Assembly: GCA_020831525.1 (NCBI GenBank)
Contig: JAFIGH010000042.1
Coordinates: 1 to 39,412 of the forward strand
Length of the DNA: 39,412 nucleotides
Source: Opitutales bacterium
GTDB lineage: Bacteria; Verrucomicrobiota; Verrucomicrobiia; Opitutales; Oceanipulchritudinaceae
Direction: 5' to 3'
Of this stretch, positions 1 through 8,519 are shown piece by piece (position 1 is the stretch's first letter; every line of letters starts with the position of its first letter). A model generated the notes under the pieces. That model was not told where the DNA came from. It searched no databases and was given only the letters and a program-made list of their open reading frames with translations. A program made the position numbers and the translations under genes.

Positions 1-84
1 GTTCACACACCTGCCGTAGCAATGATAACACGCGGATTCACCCTCCGGGGCAACCGGTCTTCGGGGATAGGGGCGTCGGTACAT
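1..84 (-). CDS. N-terminal fragment of a RAYT-like transposase, cut by the window edge
   Basis: An ATG at 82-84 opens a frame that reads leftwards for 28 codons to the window edge without a stop. The segment CYHCYGRCVN resembles the conserved opening of REP-associated tyrosine transposases (Y1_Tnp family), where a YH-x-x-x-R-x-V pattern sits some 15-25 residues from the start; the fragment near 39340 begins comparably (VYHLIARVV). The reading is supported by a strong promoter at 126-154 that places the start about 35 nt into the transcript. The catalytic HUH and tyrosine regions lie outside the window, so it cannot be said whether the gene is intact. A GGAGG (104-108) lies 19 nt before the ATG, too far for normal use. 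A different small protein cannot be excluded. Confidence 0.45.
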   Translation of the reverse strand, partial: MYRRPYPRRPVAPEGESACYHCYGRCVN

Positions 85-125
85 AAAACAAAAGCCAAAA
101 GTCCCTCCGCGCCTCGGTCAAGTAA

Positions 126-154
126 AATGTACGGCATTTTTATTCGTATGTCAA
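126..154 (-). promoter_or_regulatory. Sigma70-type promoter reading left
   Basis: On the minus strand a perfect -35 box TTGACA (149-154) is followed after exactly 17 bases by TACATT (126-131), a 4/6 match to the -10 consensus. Transcription would start near 119 and enter the RAYT-like frame that begins at 84. Confidence 0.5.
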
Positions 155-414
155 GCAATAAATCTACAGTATTTTCTCGGATCCGATGGCCCGAGCACCA
201 CCGGGATGACTCGCAGGATAAGCATCGCCCCTGTCGTCAATGGCGGAGAAGGCCGGAATGGCCTGCATCGAAGAGCGAACCGAACAGTATATCACGGTCA
301 GACCGGTCACCGCAGCCGTCACGGCGAAGGAGGAAGAGCCGCCCTCCTGCGAGTCAGCAGCTTAGCCGAGCGCCATTGGTCGCTGTCGTGTTGCCGTGAT
401 ACAGAGAGGCCGCA

Positions 415-429
415 CCTGCCTCCGGCAGG
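415..429 (-). terminator. Weak hairpin after the small hydrophobic protein gene
   Basis: CCTGCC and GGCAGG form a perfect 6-bp stem with a 3-nt loop just beyond the stop at 432. No run of T follows on the minus strand, so an intrinsic terminator is only possible. Confidence 0.3.
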
Positions 430-431
430 AA

Positions 432-716
432 TTATCCAATCCCGGAAAAGATGGATCCGATGGCTTCGATGATCAGCATGAATCCCTCGACAATCAATTC
501 CACGACCGCTGCAAAAAACTCCAGAATTCCACCGGACCCGTCAGCTGCCGCCGGTCCAAGCAGGGCGGCCGCCGCGGCGATGAATACGGCTGTGGTGACC
601 GCGTTCAGACCGACAATCACCGTAGCAATGACTCCCCCCATGAAGAGCAGGCATGCCATCGCGCCAAAGCACCGCTTGGGAAGGGAGTGTTTTTTGCCTC
701 TCTTTGCCTCTTTCAC
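432..716 (-). CDS. Small hydrophobic membrane protein, unknown function
   Basis: A 94-residue protein not recognised as a member of any family. It has a basic N-terminus (about residues 1-15, rich in Lys/Arg), a long hydrophobic segment at about 17-53 that could cross the membrane once or twice, a short Gly/Asp-containing turn, and a second hydrophobic stretch from about 63 to the end interrupted by four glutamates. This suggests a small inner-membrane protein with cytoplasmic N-terminus. The start is a GTG at 714-716 with no Shine-Dalgarno sequence. It begins 24 bp after the stop of the SH3 protein and is probably the last gene of a minus-strand unit that starts with the GreA-like gene. It could also be a spurious frame, but the hydrophobic pattern and the position argue for a real gene. 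Confidence 0.5.
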   Translation of the reverse strand: MKEAKRGKKHSLPKRCFGAMACLLFMGGVIATVIVGLNAVTTAVFIAAAAALLGPAAADGSGGILEFFAAVVELIVEGFMLIIEAIGSIFSGIG

Positions 717-740
717 GCCGCTTCGCCGGAAGAGCGGATT

Positions 741-1088
741 TCACTCCGGCTTGAGGTTGAAGGCCGGTACCCAGCCTTCTTCGCCGTGCTGGTTGCGGCA
801 CCAGAGCCAGCCGCTGTGTTCGCGGAGGCTCTCCAGGCGTTCGCCGCGCCGCATGGAAAGCTCGCGAGCGGTGTAGGCTTCCCGCGCAACCGCCGTTCCG
901 TCGTCGGCGGGTTCAAGCAGCGGCAAGGGTGCCCACCCTTGGTTGCCGTCCGCAGTCTGCGTCCACACCCAACCGGGCCAGGTCGAGTCCTCACGCCCGA
1001 TTTTCACGCGGTCACCGGGCGAGAGTTCAACGGGATGAGGATAACTCACCTCGTAATCCGCTGCCGCGATGAAACATTTTGGCTTCAT
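741..1088 (-). CDS. Protein of two tandem SH3-like domains
   Basis: A 115-residue protein made almost entirely of two SH3-like repeats, about residues 5-60 and 64-115. Each repeat shows the ALYDY-like start (AAADYEV; REAYTAREL), a Gly/Asp or Gly/Glu turn (SPGDRVKI; RRGERLESL), a tryptophan pair (WPGWVW; SGWLWC) and a closing Gly-Trp-x-Pro (QGWAPLPLL; EGWVPAFNL). These are the usual marks of variant or bacterial SH3 domains, which bind peptides. No signal peptide is seen, so it is probably cytoplasmic. It follows the GreA-like gene by 109 bp on the same strand and precedes the small membrane protein; the partner is unknown. The ATG at 1086-1088 is the only good start. Confidence 0.7.
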   Translation of the reverse strand: MKPKCFIAAADYEVSYPHPVELSPGDRVKIGREDSTWPGWVWTQTADGNQGWAPLPLLEPADDGTAVAREAYTARELSMRRGERLESLREHSGWLWCRNQHGEEGWVPAFNLKPE

Positions 1089-1197
1089 GATCCAAGCCAA
1101 CCGCAACCGGCCCGCGGAGGAAAGCCCAAACGCGCCGGGATCCGCGGATCGGCGGATCGGCGACCGAATCCGCTTCCCAAAGGCGCGCGCGATCACC

Positions 1198-3072
1198 TCA
1201 CGCGAGCGCCATCGGACTTTCGATCCAACGGGCAATGGAGCGGATTTTCCAAGTGTCGCGGTGACTATCGACCTCAATCTCGACACTTTCGCCGGGCTGT
1301 TTCCCGATGAGCGCCTTGGCGAGGGGAGTCTGGTAGGATACGATGTTCTTCTCAGGATCACCGTCCCATGCGCCGAGGATGGCGTAGGTGACGACGTTTC
1401 CGGACGACCCCTGCTCAAGCTCCACGACTGTACCGATGCCCACGCTGGAATCGGGCGCGTCGGAAAAGTCGGTTGTGCGGGCGCGGTTGATGTCGATCTC
1501 CAGCTCGGCCTTCCGCGCGAGGAGAATATCCTGCTCCTGCCGGGCCATTTTGTATTCCGCGTTTTCGCGCAGGTCGCCGTGGGCGCGGGCCTCGGCGATA
1601 TCGAGCTTGTTCTGCGGGATTTTCTGCTGGATGAGTTCCTCGTACTCGCGCTTGCGCGCTGCGAGCGACGGCTTGGAGACAATGAGCCCCTCGTCAGCGG
1701 ATGGCGCGGTGGGGGCGTCGCCGTCAACGATCTGCTGCACACTCGGGAAGAGTTTGATGAAGCGGGCAAGGAGCGATTTCTTCGAAAGGTCCTCGAAGCC
1801 TTGGTTGAGAATAAGCGTCTGCGCGAGGTCGTGCGCCGTCTCGGCCGGAGCGGTGGCGAGGAGATCTCCGATCAGTTCCTGATCATCGTTGAGCAGTTCA
1901 GCAAGGGGGATGCGGCGCGTGCCGGCGTTCTGAAGGGCCTCGTAATCGATGGCAAAGAAGATCGCATTGAGAAGCCGCGGGGTCATGAGCCCGTCGAGCA
2001 TCTTGGCATACTTCTTCGACTGCCGGTTCTTAAGTATCCATGTGAGAACCGGAGCCTTAAGGTTCTGCTCCACGAGCCAGCGTTTGAATGTATTCCCCAG
2101 ATCCTCCTCATAGCCCCGTTCCAGCAGGTAATTAATGGACTCCGCGGTGAGTTTGCCCGAGCTGTTTTTGAGAAGGTCGAAGACGACGCGGTCCCATGAA
2201 TCCGGCAACGAGCGCTCGATAAGGTCGATGTAGCGCTTGTAGTGCGTGGCAGGGATCTGCTCGGCGAGCTGGGAGAGATCGTTGGAGGCAACGATGATCG
2301 ACTTGGAGGTTGGCTCCAGCGACTCCGGATCGGCATGGATGAAGCGCGCGAGGTCATTGCGCACCCAGATCCCGTAGAGGCGTTCGCCGGGGTTGAGCTG
2401 CTTTGTTTCGGCGAGCGAACCAGTCAACTCCCTAAGAATGTCGGGAAGCGCCTGTTCGATGTCCTTGTGCTCAACGGACATGTCGATGAGTTTGCCCGCG
2501 AGGTTGATCTTCTTCTTGGGCGCTTTTGTCTCAAAGAAGTCCTCAAGGATTTCGTCCTCCGCCTTGACCGGTTCCTCACGCAGGACATACGGATCCGTCT
2601 TTTTCCCGGGAACGGCGATGTCCGGGTCCTTGACGAGTTGCTTCTTTGTGGCGTTCCACCACTTACGGAATTTTGTCGGGCCGATGAGGCGGCTCAGGAC
2701 AGCCTCGATCTCCGTATTGGAGGCACTCTTCTCGGGAAAGCGGGAGAGGATTTCCGCAATGAGCGCCGTCGGGCGCTTCTTGATCATCTCGTCGATGGGA
2801 GCGGGCTCCTTACGGTAGCGAACGAGGAGATCGTTTTCCTCGAGAATTTCCATACGCTCGACGCAGAACTCCGGGGCCATGGCGTGCCCTTGGTTACCTT
2901 GTTCGAAATCAATGATGAGCCGGTTTTGCTGGGCGTCGTAATCCTGAATGCAGCCAACGCCCCACGAGCGGTGGACAACATACGAGCCCGGCTGAAGGGC
3001 TTCGAGCTTGGTGCGCACCCGTTTCAGCCGTGGTTGCTTTTGAATCAGCAAATCGATTGCTTCTTTATTCAT
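1198..3072 (-). CDS. greA: Long GreA-type transcript cleavage factor (Chlamydia-like architecture)
   Basis: A 624-residue protein whose last 150 residues form a complete GreA: a coiled coil at about 472-530 with the tip motif GDLRENAEY (499-507), whose acidic residues help RNA polymerase cleave backtracked RNA, then the C-terminal FKBP-like domain (about 540-615). The preceding 470 residues are absent from ordinary 158-residue GreA. They open with a short beta domain (about 27-75, with PGSYVVHRSWGVG and LIIDFEQGNQGHAM), like the start of the long chlamydial GreA (about 715 residues), followed by a mostly helical region. The frame extends upstream past 3072, but the ATG at 3070-3072 (MNKEAIDLL) is chosen because the extension has no protein character and would overlap the divergent rsmB. 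No Shine-Dalgarno sequence is seen. Confidence 0.85.
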   Translation of the reverse strand: MNKEAIDLLIQKQPRLKRVRTKLEALQPGSYVVHRSWGVGCIQDYDAQQNRLIIDFEQGNQGHAMAPEFCVERMEILEENDLLVRYRKEPAPIDEMIKKRPTALIAEILSRFPEKSASNTEIEAVLSRLIGPTKFRKWWNATKKQLVKDPDIAVPGKKTDPYVLREEPVKAEDEILEDFFETKAPKKKINLAGKLIDMSVEHKDIEQALPDILRELTGSLAETKQLNPGERLYGIWVRNDLARFIHADPESLEPTSKSIIVASNDLSQLAEQIPATHYKRYIDLIERSLPDSWDRVVFDLLKNSSGKLTAESINYLLERGYEEDLGNTFKRWLVEQNLKAPVLTWILKNRQSKKYAKMLDGLMTPRLLNAIFFAIDYEALQNAGTRRIPLAELLNDDQELIGDLLATAPAETAHDLAQTLILNQGFEDLSKKSLLARFIKLFPSVQQIVDGDAPTAPSADEGLIVSKPSLAARKREYEELIQQKIPQNKLDIAEARAHGDLRENAEYKMARQEQDILLARKAELEIDINRARTTDFSDAPDSSVGIGTVVELEQGSSGNVVTYAILGAWDGDPEKNIVSYQTPLAKALIGKQPGESVEIEVDSHRDTWKIRSIARWIESPMALA

Positions 3073-3150
3073 ATCGGTCCGTAAATCGAAGGGAAGGGCT
3101 CGGGCTGAGAATCCCGACACATCCAAACCACACAGACAACTCCCACGATT

Positions 3151-4482
3151 TTGGCAGGTCAACAAAAAGGTTCTACCCCGCGCGGGTCGCATCCCGGCGG
3201 GACCGGCGGAGCACGGGGGCCGCAATCCTTCCGTCCGTGGCTGCGGGCAGTGGATAACATTGCCGCACACCTCGCCGATCCGGGGCGCGACGAAGACGCG
3301 GCACAGGAACCAGAGGGGGGCGAAGCGCACCGGCGCGCCCTGTGGCTTACGCGGGGCGTCCTGCGCGAGTTCGCCGCCATCGAGGCCGACCTTGCCCCGT
3401 TCCTGCGCCGCCCGCCGCCCCCGCGCATTCGCGCGCTCCTATTGGTCGCGGCATTCGAAATCGCACAGCGCGACCCCGAAGAACGGGCACCCGTCGTTCA
3501 TTTCGCCGTCGAGGCGGCCAAGCAGACCGGTGCGCGCGGGCAGACGGGATTTGTCAACGCCGTCCTGCGCCGTCTCGCCGCCCTACCCCCGCAACCCGCC
3601 ATGGAGCGGGCGCGGCGTTGCCATCCGGATTGGCTTGTGCACCGCTGGGAGAAAGCCTTCGGAGCGGAGACTACCGGGGCACTCCTCCTCTGGAACCAGC
3701 AACCGCCGCCGGTTTACCTCCACGTTGACAAGAGCGGGGGGGATTCTCCCGGTAGCGCGACCGCATGGCCGGGCTTCCGCCGCATCGAAGGAAGCCGTGA
3801 CCGCCGCGGCGCACTGAAACTCGTCGACCAAGGCAGAGCCTATTTCCAAGATCCCCTCACCCTCCATCCCGGAGACCTTCTCGATCCCCTCCCGCCGGAT
3901 ACCCAAGTACTCGACCTCTGCGCCGCGCCGGGCGGCAAGACATGGGATCTCCTCCGCCGCTCGCCCACGACGCCCGCGTCCGTTGTCATGATCGATCTAG
4001 CCGGACCACGCTTTAAACGAATGCGAGCCAACGCCGCCGCATGGGACGATCCCCGTGTCCGCTGCGCCGCTGCCGACGCCGCGGCACTCACCCCCGCACA
4101 ACTCACGGCGCAGGGACTGCCTTCCGCCTACGACGCCGTCATCCTCGACGTGCCCTGCTCCAACACCGGAGTTCTCCGCCGCCGCCCCGACGCGAAGACG
4201 CGCCTCGCACGCGCCGGCCCGGCGACCCTCGACAGCGTCATTGCGCTGCAGGCGTGCCTTCTCGACCGCGCCCTTGCCCTCCTCCGGCCCGGCGGTCGCC
4301 TCGTCTACAGCACCTGCAGCATCGAGGCGGAGGAAAACCGCGCGCAAATCGACGCATGTCTTCGCCGCCACCCGCACACCCGTCTCCTACGGGCGCGGGA
4401 AAGTTTCCCTTGGACCGACGGGCACGACGGCGGGGCGGCTTTCCTGTTGACGGTCAGGAAACCGCCGAACCAATCTGCCTAA
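3151..4482 (+). CDS. rsmB: RsmB-type 16S rRNA (cytosine-C5) methyltransferase
   Basis: Transfers methyl from SAM to C5 of a 16S rRNA cytosine (C967 in E. coli). An N-terminal NusB-like helical domain (about 60-145, ending with GQTGFVNAVLRRL) precedes a Rossmann-fold domain. Motif I VLDLCAAPGGK (253-263) binds SAM; DVPCSNTG carries the cysteine (C336) that releases the product, and YSTCS carries the nucleophile (C389). Length (443) and domain order fit RsmB. The start is uncertain: the frame opens at a TTG at 3151, and a GTG at 3250 is possible but would trim the NusB domain. No Shine-Dalgarno sequence is seen. The gene diverges from greA with about 80 bp between and is followed after 12 bp by the next gene, probably co-transcribed. 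Confidence 0.9.
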   Translation: MAGQQKGSTPRGSHPGGTGGARGPQSFRPWLRAVDNIAAHLADPGRDEDAAQEPEGGEAHRRALWLTRGVLREFAAIEADLAPFLRRPPPPRIRALLLVAAFEIAQRDPEERAPVVHFAVEAAKQTGARGQTGFVNAVLRRLAALPPQPAMERARRCHPDWLVHRWEKAFGAETTGALLLWNQQPPPVYLHVDKSGGDSPGSATAWPGFRRIEGSRDRRGALKLVDQGRAYFQDPLTLHPGDLLDPLPPDTQVLDLCAAPGGKTWDLLRRSPTTPASVVMIDLAGPRFKRMRANAAAWDDPRVRCAAADAAALTPAQLTAQGLPSAYDAVILDVPCSNTGVLRRRPDAKTRLARAGPATLDSVIALQACLLDRALALLRPGGRLVYSTCSIEAEENRAQIDACLRRHPHTRLLRARESFPWTDGHDGGAAFLLTVRKPPNQSA

Positions 4483-4494
4483 AACAAGCACACC

Positions 4495-5817
4495 ATGGCC
4501 AAGCCTCCGATGAACGGTCGCCCCCTCCTCTGGGTCAGTTGGGTCGGCAATGCCCTCCTCACCTTCCTTGCGGCATACGTTGCCTTCACTCACACCGGCC
4601 CGCTCCTGCCCGGCACCATCCTCACCATCGCCGTATGTATCCTCGCGGGAAACCTCCTTCCCCTCGGCGCGCACGCTCTTCTCTATTGCTGGGACAGTCT
4701 CGCCGTAAGTGCGGAGCAGGCGCAGGCCGGCGAATCCCTGCGCAAGGCAATCATCCGCCTCGACCAAGCGGAAACGCGCCTCACCGAAGCCCGCGACGCC
4801 TCCGCGAAGGCCACCCTCGTCGCACGCCAGATACCGGACCGCATCGAGGAACAGTTCCGCGCAGTCGCGCAATCGCTGCAGGATCTCGACACCGATGCTG
4901 TCGCCGCGCTTGGCGGTGACGTCCGCCGGTGCCTTAAAGCGCTCTCCGAAACCAAAGCCCGCCTCGAAGAAGCGGGCCGCCCGGAGCCTGCGACGGACGA
5001 AGATGCAGACGACGCTTCCCTCAAAGCCGTGGCTGCCGCCCTCGCGGAGCTACAATCCGCCGTAACCGCTCTCGCCGCAGACCTCACCGCCCAGCGCGGT
5101 GAAATGGCCGCGCCGCATACCCCGCCCCCTGCGCAGCCCTCTGCCGAGGATTCCTCCGCGGAAAACACCTTCGGCGATGACCCCGATTGGTCCGTCGACA
5201 TCACCGGGACCGTCGATTTTTCCGACGATGACGACGACCCCTTCGACAGTATCGAAGACGAACTGCGCGCCGCCGACGAAGAATCACCCGCCGGGGACTC
5301 TTCCGGAGACAAATCCGCGCCGGACGACGGAAACGACCGCCCCGCGGGAGAGGAAACAGACAAGGCGGCGTCCGGCACCGGCGCGGACAAAGAGACCGGC
5401 GAACCTTCGGCCCCTTCCGGCAAGGCCGCGAAACCGGCATCCAAAAATCGCGCATCCAAAAAAAAGAAGGCGAAAGAGGCGACCACCGGAAACGGTTCCA
5501 AAGACCCCCACGCCGAACTCTTCTCCGCCGAGGACATGGAGACCGCGGAACCACGGCGCGGCGGCGAGTCGATCCTCGAAGCCCACGCCATGATCGGCAT
5601 CCACAATAAACTCTTCCTCCGCGGCGACCCGCCCCTCCTCGACTGGGACAAAGGCACCCCCCTCGACCTCACCGGCATCGGCGAATACCGCTGGAAGACC
5701 GCTGTTCTCGAAGAACCCCTTACCTGCAAGCTCCTGCTCAACGACGAGCGATGGGCCATCGGTGAAAACCTCGTCCTCCGCCCCGGCCAGACCCTCGTCA
5801 CCCACCCGAAGTTCTGA
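4495..5817 (+). CDS. Unrecognised membrane protein: two TM helices, coiled coil, acidic linker, C-terminal beta domain
   Basis: A 440-residue protein that I cannot name. Visible parts in order: two hydrophobic helices (about 11-31 and 40-65); a long alpha-helical, probably coiled-coil part (about 68-205, heptad-like Leu/Ala with many Glu/Arg); a disordered linker (about 206-345) first very acidic (DFSDDDDDPFDSIEDEL) and then basic (SKKKKAKE); and a compact C-terminal domain (about 356-440) with KLFLRGDPPLLDWDKGTPL and LLLNDERWAIGEN. The last part resembles beta-sandwich early-set or CBM48-like modules, but that is a guess from pattern only. It lies 12 bp after rsmB. The architecture suggests a membrane anchor holding a globular domain on a long tether. 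The ATG at 4495 has no Shine-Dalgarno sequence. Confidence 0.7.
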   Translation: MAKPPMNGRPLLWVSWVGNALLTFLAAYVAFTHTGPLLPGTILTIAVCILAGNLLPLGAHALLYCWDSLAVSAEQAQAGESLRKAIIRLDQAETRLTEARDASAKATLVARQIPDRIEEQFRAVAQSLQDLDTDAVAALGGDVRRCLKALSETKARLEEAGRPEPATDEDADDASLKAVAAALAELQSAVTALAADLTAQRGEMAAPHTPPPAQPSAEDSSAENTFGDDPDWSVDITGTVDFSDDDDDPFDSIEDELRAADEESPAGDSSGDKSAPDDGNDRPAGEETDKAASGTGADKETGEPSAPSGKAAKPASKNRASKKKKAKEATTGNGSKDPHAELFSAEDMETAEPRRGGESILEAHAMIGIHNKLFLRGDPPLLDWDKGTPLDLTGIGEYRWKTAVLEEPLTCKLLLNDERWAIGENLVLRPGQTLVTHPKF

Positions 5818-5867
5818 TCCCGTCCGTCAAGGTCTTCATTGGAATCCCAAAAAGACCGGAGGGCCGC

Positions 5868-8399
5868 TCAACTCCGGACGGCACGGGCGACAAGCGGAAC
5901 GACACGGACATCGGGCCGCGCCGTTACGGCTGCGTCCGCCGCGCGCAGACGGACGGTCGCGGGAAAAGCCGGGTGGAGGTGCAGAAAATTATCGGAGAAG
6001 CGGGCATTCTCGTCCTCCGCCACGAGTTGCGTCCACGGAGCGGGGACATCGGTGCGGAGGGTAAGCCGCCATTCGCCCGCTCCCGCATCCGCCCATTCAA
6101 CACTCACCCGCGGTTCGCGGAGATCGAGGTGCTTGGGCTTGGCGAAGAAGGCCATGGAGCGCGACAACTCGGTGTCGTCCTCTTCCACCCAAGCGAAGAG
6201 GACGAGATCGCGGTCGGCGGCGCGCGGCGGGTGCGGGCAGAAGCGCGTTTCCAGCGGGAGCGGCGGAGAGCCGTCCCGCCATTCGGCGCAGTCGACAACG
6301 AACGCGCACCGGTTTGCCTGCGACGGTACGCAAATCCCCACGGTTCCGTCGCGCAGTATCTCGCCCGACGCGCTCGTGAGAACCCACCGCACCTGCGCGC
6401 GCAAATCCACCGGACGGTGATTGGAGACATGCAACTCCATCGTGGATTCCTCAAGGGACTCGACCACGCTTAAGCATACCGGAGCAAAGAAGCGCGCGGC
6501 TAAAAACTGGAGAGCCTTCCAGCGCCCGTACACATCGATGGACGACCATGTCGGGGCGGGCCACATGTCGTTGAACTGCCAATACAATAGACCGTCCATG
6601 CGTCCTTGGATACGCCGCGCGTGCTCCGCTGCGTACTGAATGCAGAGGGCCTGCGTTAGCTGCGTCATCCAAAGCGTGTCCTCGAATGCCGCGGGCGGCG
6701 AAAACCATTCGTAAAGGTAGCGCAGAATCGTGCCGTTGCCGGGGCCGGAGCGCTGGTGGTAATCCATCACCCAACTGTTGAGCGCGCGGTCGGCGGGCAG
6801 GGTAAACGTTTCCACCGTACGCGGCTCGGGAAAACTCTGAAAGCCGAACTCCGACATAAAGCGGAAGGTCCACTTGCGCTGTGCCTCAAAGGGTTCGCCG
6901 CCGAACCAAACGGACCATGCATGGGCGTCGCCGGCTGCGGGATCGTTGAATTCGGCACGGTTTGCGCCGGGGGTGTGCGGGCTGCACGGCCAATACGGCG
7001 TGGCACCGTCCTCCCGCGCGACGATCTCCGGCAGCGCTTCGTCGAACAGCAGGCTGTAGTCCCGCGCGGGCATTCGCCCGCCACGCCACTCGTCGCCCAC
7101 CCAGTCGACAAAACCCTGCTCGATCTCGTTGTTTCCGCACCAGAGCGCGAGGCACGGCCGGTGGCGCAGCGTGCGCACCGCTTCCTCCGCCTCAGCACGT
7201 ACGTTGTCCATGAATGCTGTATCAAATGCCGGATACGTCGAGCAGGCGAACATGAAGTCCTGCCAGACCAGCAAACCCAGTTCATCGCACAGATCGTAGA
7301 AACGCGGATGCTCGTAAATGCCGCCACCCCACACACGCAGCATGTTGAAGTGCGACTCCGCCGCGTCGCCGAGGAGCCTGGCATACACCCGTTCGTCCAC
7401 GCGGGACGGAAAAATGTCGCACGGAATCCAATTGGCACCCTTGGCGAACAGCCTGCGCCCGTTGACACGGAACAAGAATGACGTCCCGAACGAATCGGGC
7501 TCGCGAATGAGTTCGACAGTGCGCAACCCGATGCGCATCGCACTGACATCGAGCACGGCGCCGTCCGGTCCGTGCAGCTCGGCGCGCAAGCCGTAGAGCG
7601 GCTGCTCCCCCATGCCGTTGGGCCACCACAAACGGGGGTCCGGCACATCAAGCCGACAGGTAAACCGCCCCCCCGCGACCGGACTTTCCGTCTCCGCCAC
7701 CATGCGGCCATCCAGTGAGAGCGAAATTTTTACGCCCAAGGCCGCGCCTTCCGACTCGCCCGAGACCTTGAGTGCGACCGTGCCGTCTGCCCGGTGCTCC
7801 TGCCGCACCCGCGGCAAACCGCGGAGCCGCCCCGCCCCGGCGGTCACGCGAATACACCGCCAAATGCCCGCCGTCGGCAACGCCGGTCCCCAGTCCCAGC
7901 CGAAAGCGCAGCCCATCTTGCGAACATAGCTCCGTCCCCGGAACGCCTCGCTGAAAACATTCCATGCCGGCAGCGGCCGCCTCGCATGCCCCGCCTCAAT
8001 AACAACGGAAGGCGAGGCAAACCGAACCTCGATCTCATTCTCCCCTGTCCGCGCGAAACCGCGCAGGTCCGCCTCCCATGCTCGGAACATATTGTCCGCG
8101 CGCAGCACCTCGGCGCCGTTTACAAAAACTGTGGTAAGGGTGTCGAGCCCGTCGCAGCACAGTTTGAGTATGGGTGCCGAGGCGTCCTCCGCCGAAAGCG
8201 TGAACGTGCGGCAGTAGATCCAGTCTTCCCTCCACACCCAGTCGAGCGCCCCCTCGTTGTCGCGCCACCACGGGTCGGGCACCGCCCCGGCGGCAAGGAG
8301 ATCCGTATGAACGCACCCCGGCACGGACGCGGGACGCGGGGAGCCGCCGGAAGCGACGCGGAAGGTCCACCGGGGACCGTTGAGATCGATAGTACGCAT
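5868..8399 (-). CDS. Beta-mannosidase, glycoside hydrolase family 2
   Basis: An 843-residue enzyme expected to remove terminal beta-D-mannose from mannan or glycan oligosaccharides by the retaining mechanism. It has the GH2 sugar-binding domain at the N-terminus (to about 180), an immunoglobulin-like domain (about 190-295), the TIM barrel (about 300-620) and C-terminal beta domains. The barrel shows NGRRLFAKGANWIP, WCGNNEIEQGF with the acid/base glutamate (E425) and FMSEFGFQSFP with the nucleophile (E517); WNVF and RKMGCAFGWDWGP are typical of the mannosidase branch. No signal peptide is seen, so it probably acts in the cytoplasm. The frame extends 25 codons upstream, but the ATG at 8397-8399 (MRTIDLNGP) starts the conserved region. 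It diverges from the LON gene, with about 120 bp between them. Confidence 0.92.
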   Translation of the reverse strand: MRTIDLNGPRWTFRVASGGSPRPASVPGCVHTDLLAAGAVPDPWWRDNEGALDWVWREDWIYCRTFTLSAEDASAPILKLCCDGLDTLTTVFVNGAEVLRADNMFRAWEADLRGFARTGENEIEVRFASPSVVIEAGHARRPLPAWNVFSEAFRGRSYVRKMGCAFGWDWGPALPTAGIWRCIRVTAGAGRLRGLPRVRQEHRADGTVALKVSGESEGAALGVKISLSLDGRMVAETESPVAGGRFTCRLDVPDPRLWWPNGMGEQPLYGLRAELHGPDGAVLDVSAMRIGLRTVELIREPDSFGTSFLFRVNGRRLFAKGANWIPCDIFPSRVDERVYARLLGDAAESHFNMLRVWGGGIYEHPRFYDLCDELGLLVWQDFMFACSTYPAFDTAFMDNVRAEAEEAVRTLRHRPCLALWCGNNEIEQGFVDWVGDEWRGGRMPARDYSLLFDEALPEIVAREDGATPYWPCSPHTPGANRAEFNDPAAGDAHAWSVWFGGEPFEAQRKWTFRFMSEFGFQSFPEPRTVETFTLPADRALNSWVMDYHQRSGPGNGTILRYLYEWFSPPAAFEDTLWMTQLTQALCIQYAAEHARRIQGRMDGLLYWQFNDMWPAPTWSSIDVYGRWKALQFLAARFFAPVCLSVVESLEESTMELHVSNHRPVDLRAQVRWVLTSASGEILRDGTVGICVPSQANRCAFVVDCAEWRDGSPPLPLETRFCPHPPRAADRDLVLFAWVEEDDTELSRSMAFFAKPKHLDLREPRVSVEWADAGAGEWRLTLRTDVPAPWTQLVAEDENARFSDNFLHLHPAFPATVRLRAADAAVTARPDVRVVPLVARAVRS

Positions 8400-8483
8400 G
8401 CGGGCGAAGTTTCCAAACCCATCCCACACAGAAGGGCGCTCGGCGCGAACACTTTTTTCGCAGCACCAAATCAACCGGTGGTG

Positions 8484-8511
8484 TTGCGGGAGCGCCTCTT
8501 CCTCTTATCAT
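8484..8511 (+). promoter_or_regulatory. Possible promoter of the LON-domain gene
   Basis: TTGCGG (8484-8489) and TATCAT (8506-8511, 5/6 match to the -10 box) are 16 bases apart. Transcription would start near 8518, almost on the ATG at 8520, so either the message is leaderless or translation starts at the next ATG, 8541. Confidence 0.3.
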
Positions 8512-8519
8512 AGAGAAGC

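Larger units (their letters stand above)
85..431. other. Gene-free stretch with AT-rich segment
   Basis: No frame here looks like a protein; the open frames on the plus strand have no family features and run into the antisense of the next gene. Bases 85-180 are clearly richer in A+T than the rest of the window and hold the promoter at 126-154. From about 190 to 410 no further feature is seen apart from a hairpin at 415-429. Confidence 0.55.

Noticed and set aside
1139-1150. GATCCGCGGATC palindrome between the SH3 and greA genes
   Set aside because: A 12-bp palindrome of restriction-site type in GC-rich DNA; no partner copies or position that suggests a function.
396-1310. Long plus-strand open frame of 304 codons
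   Set aside because: It is antisense to the small hydrophobic, SH3 and greA genes; its composition is Arg/Pro-rich without family features, as expected for a shadow frame in GC-rich DNA.
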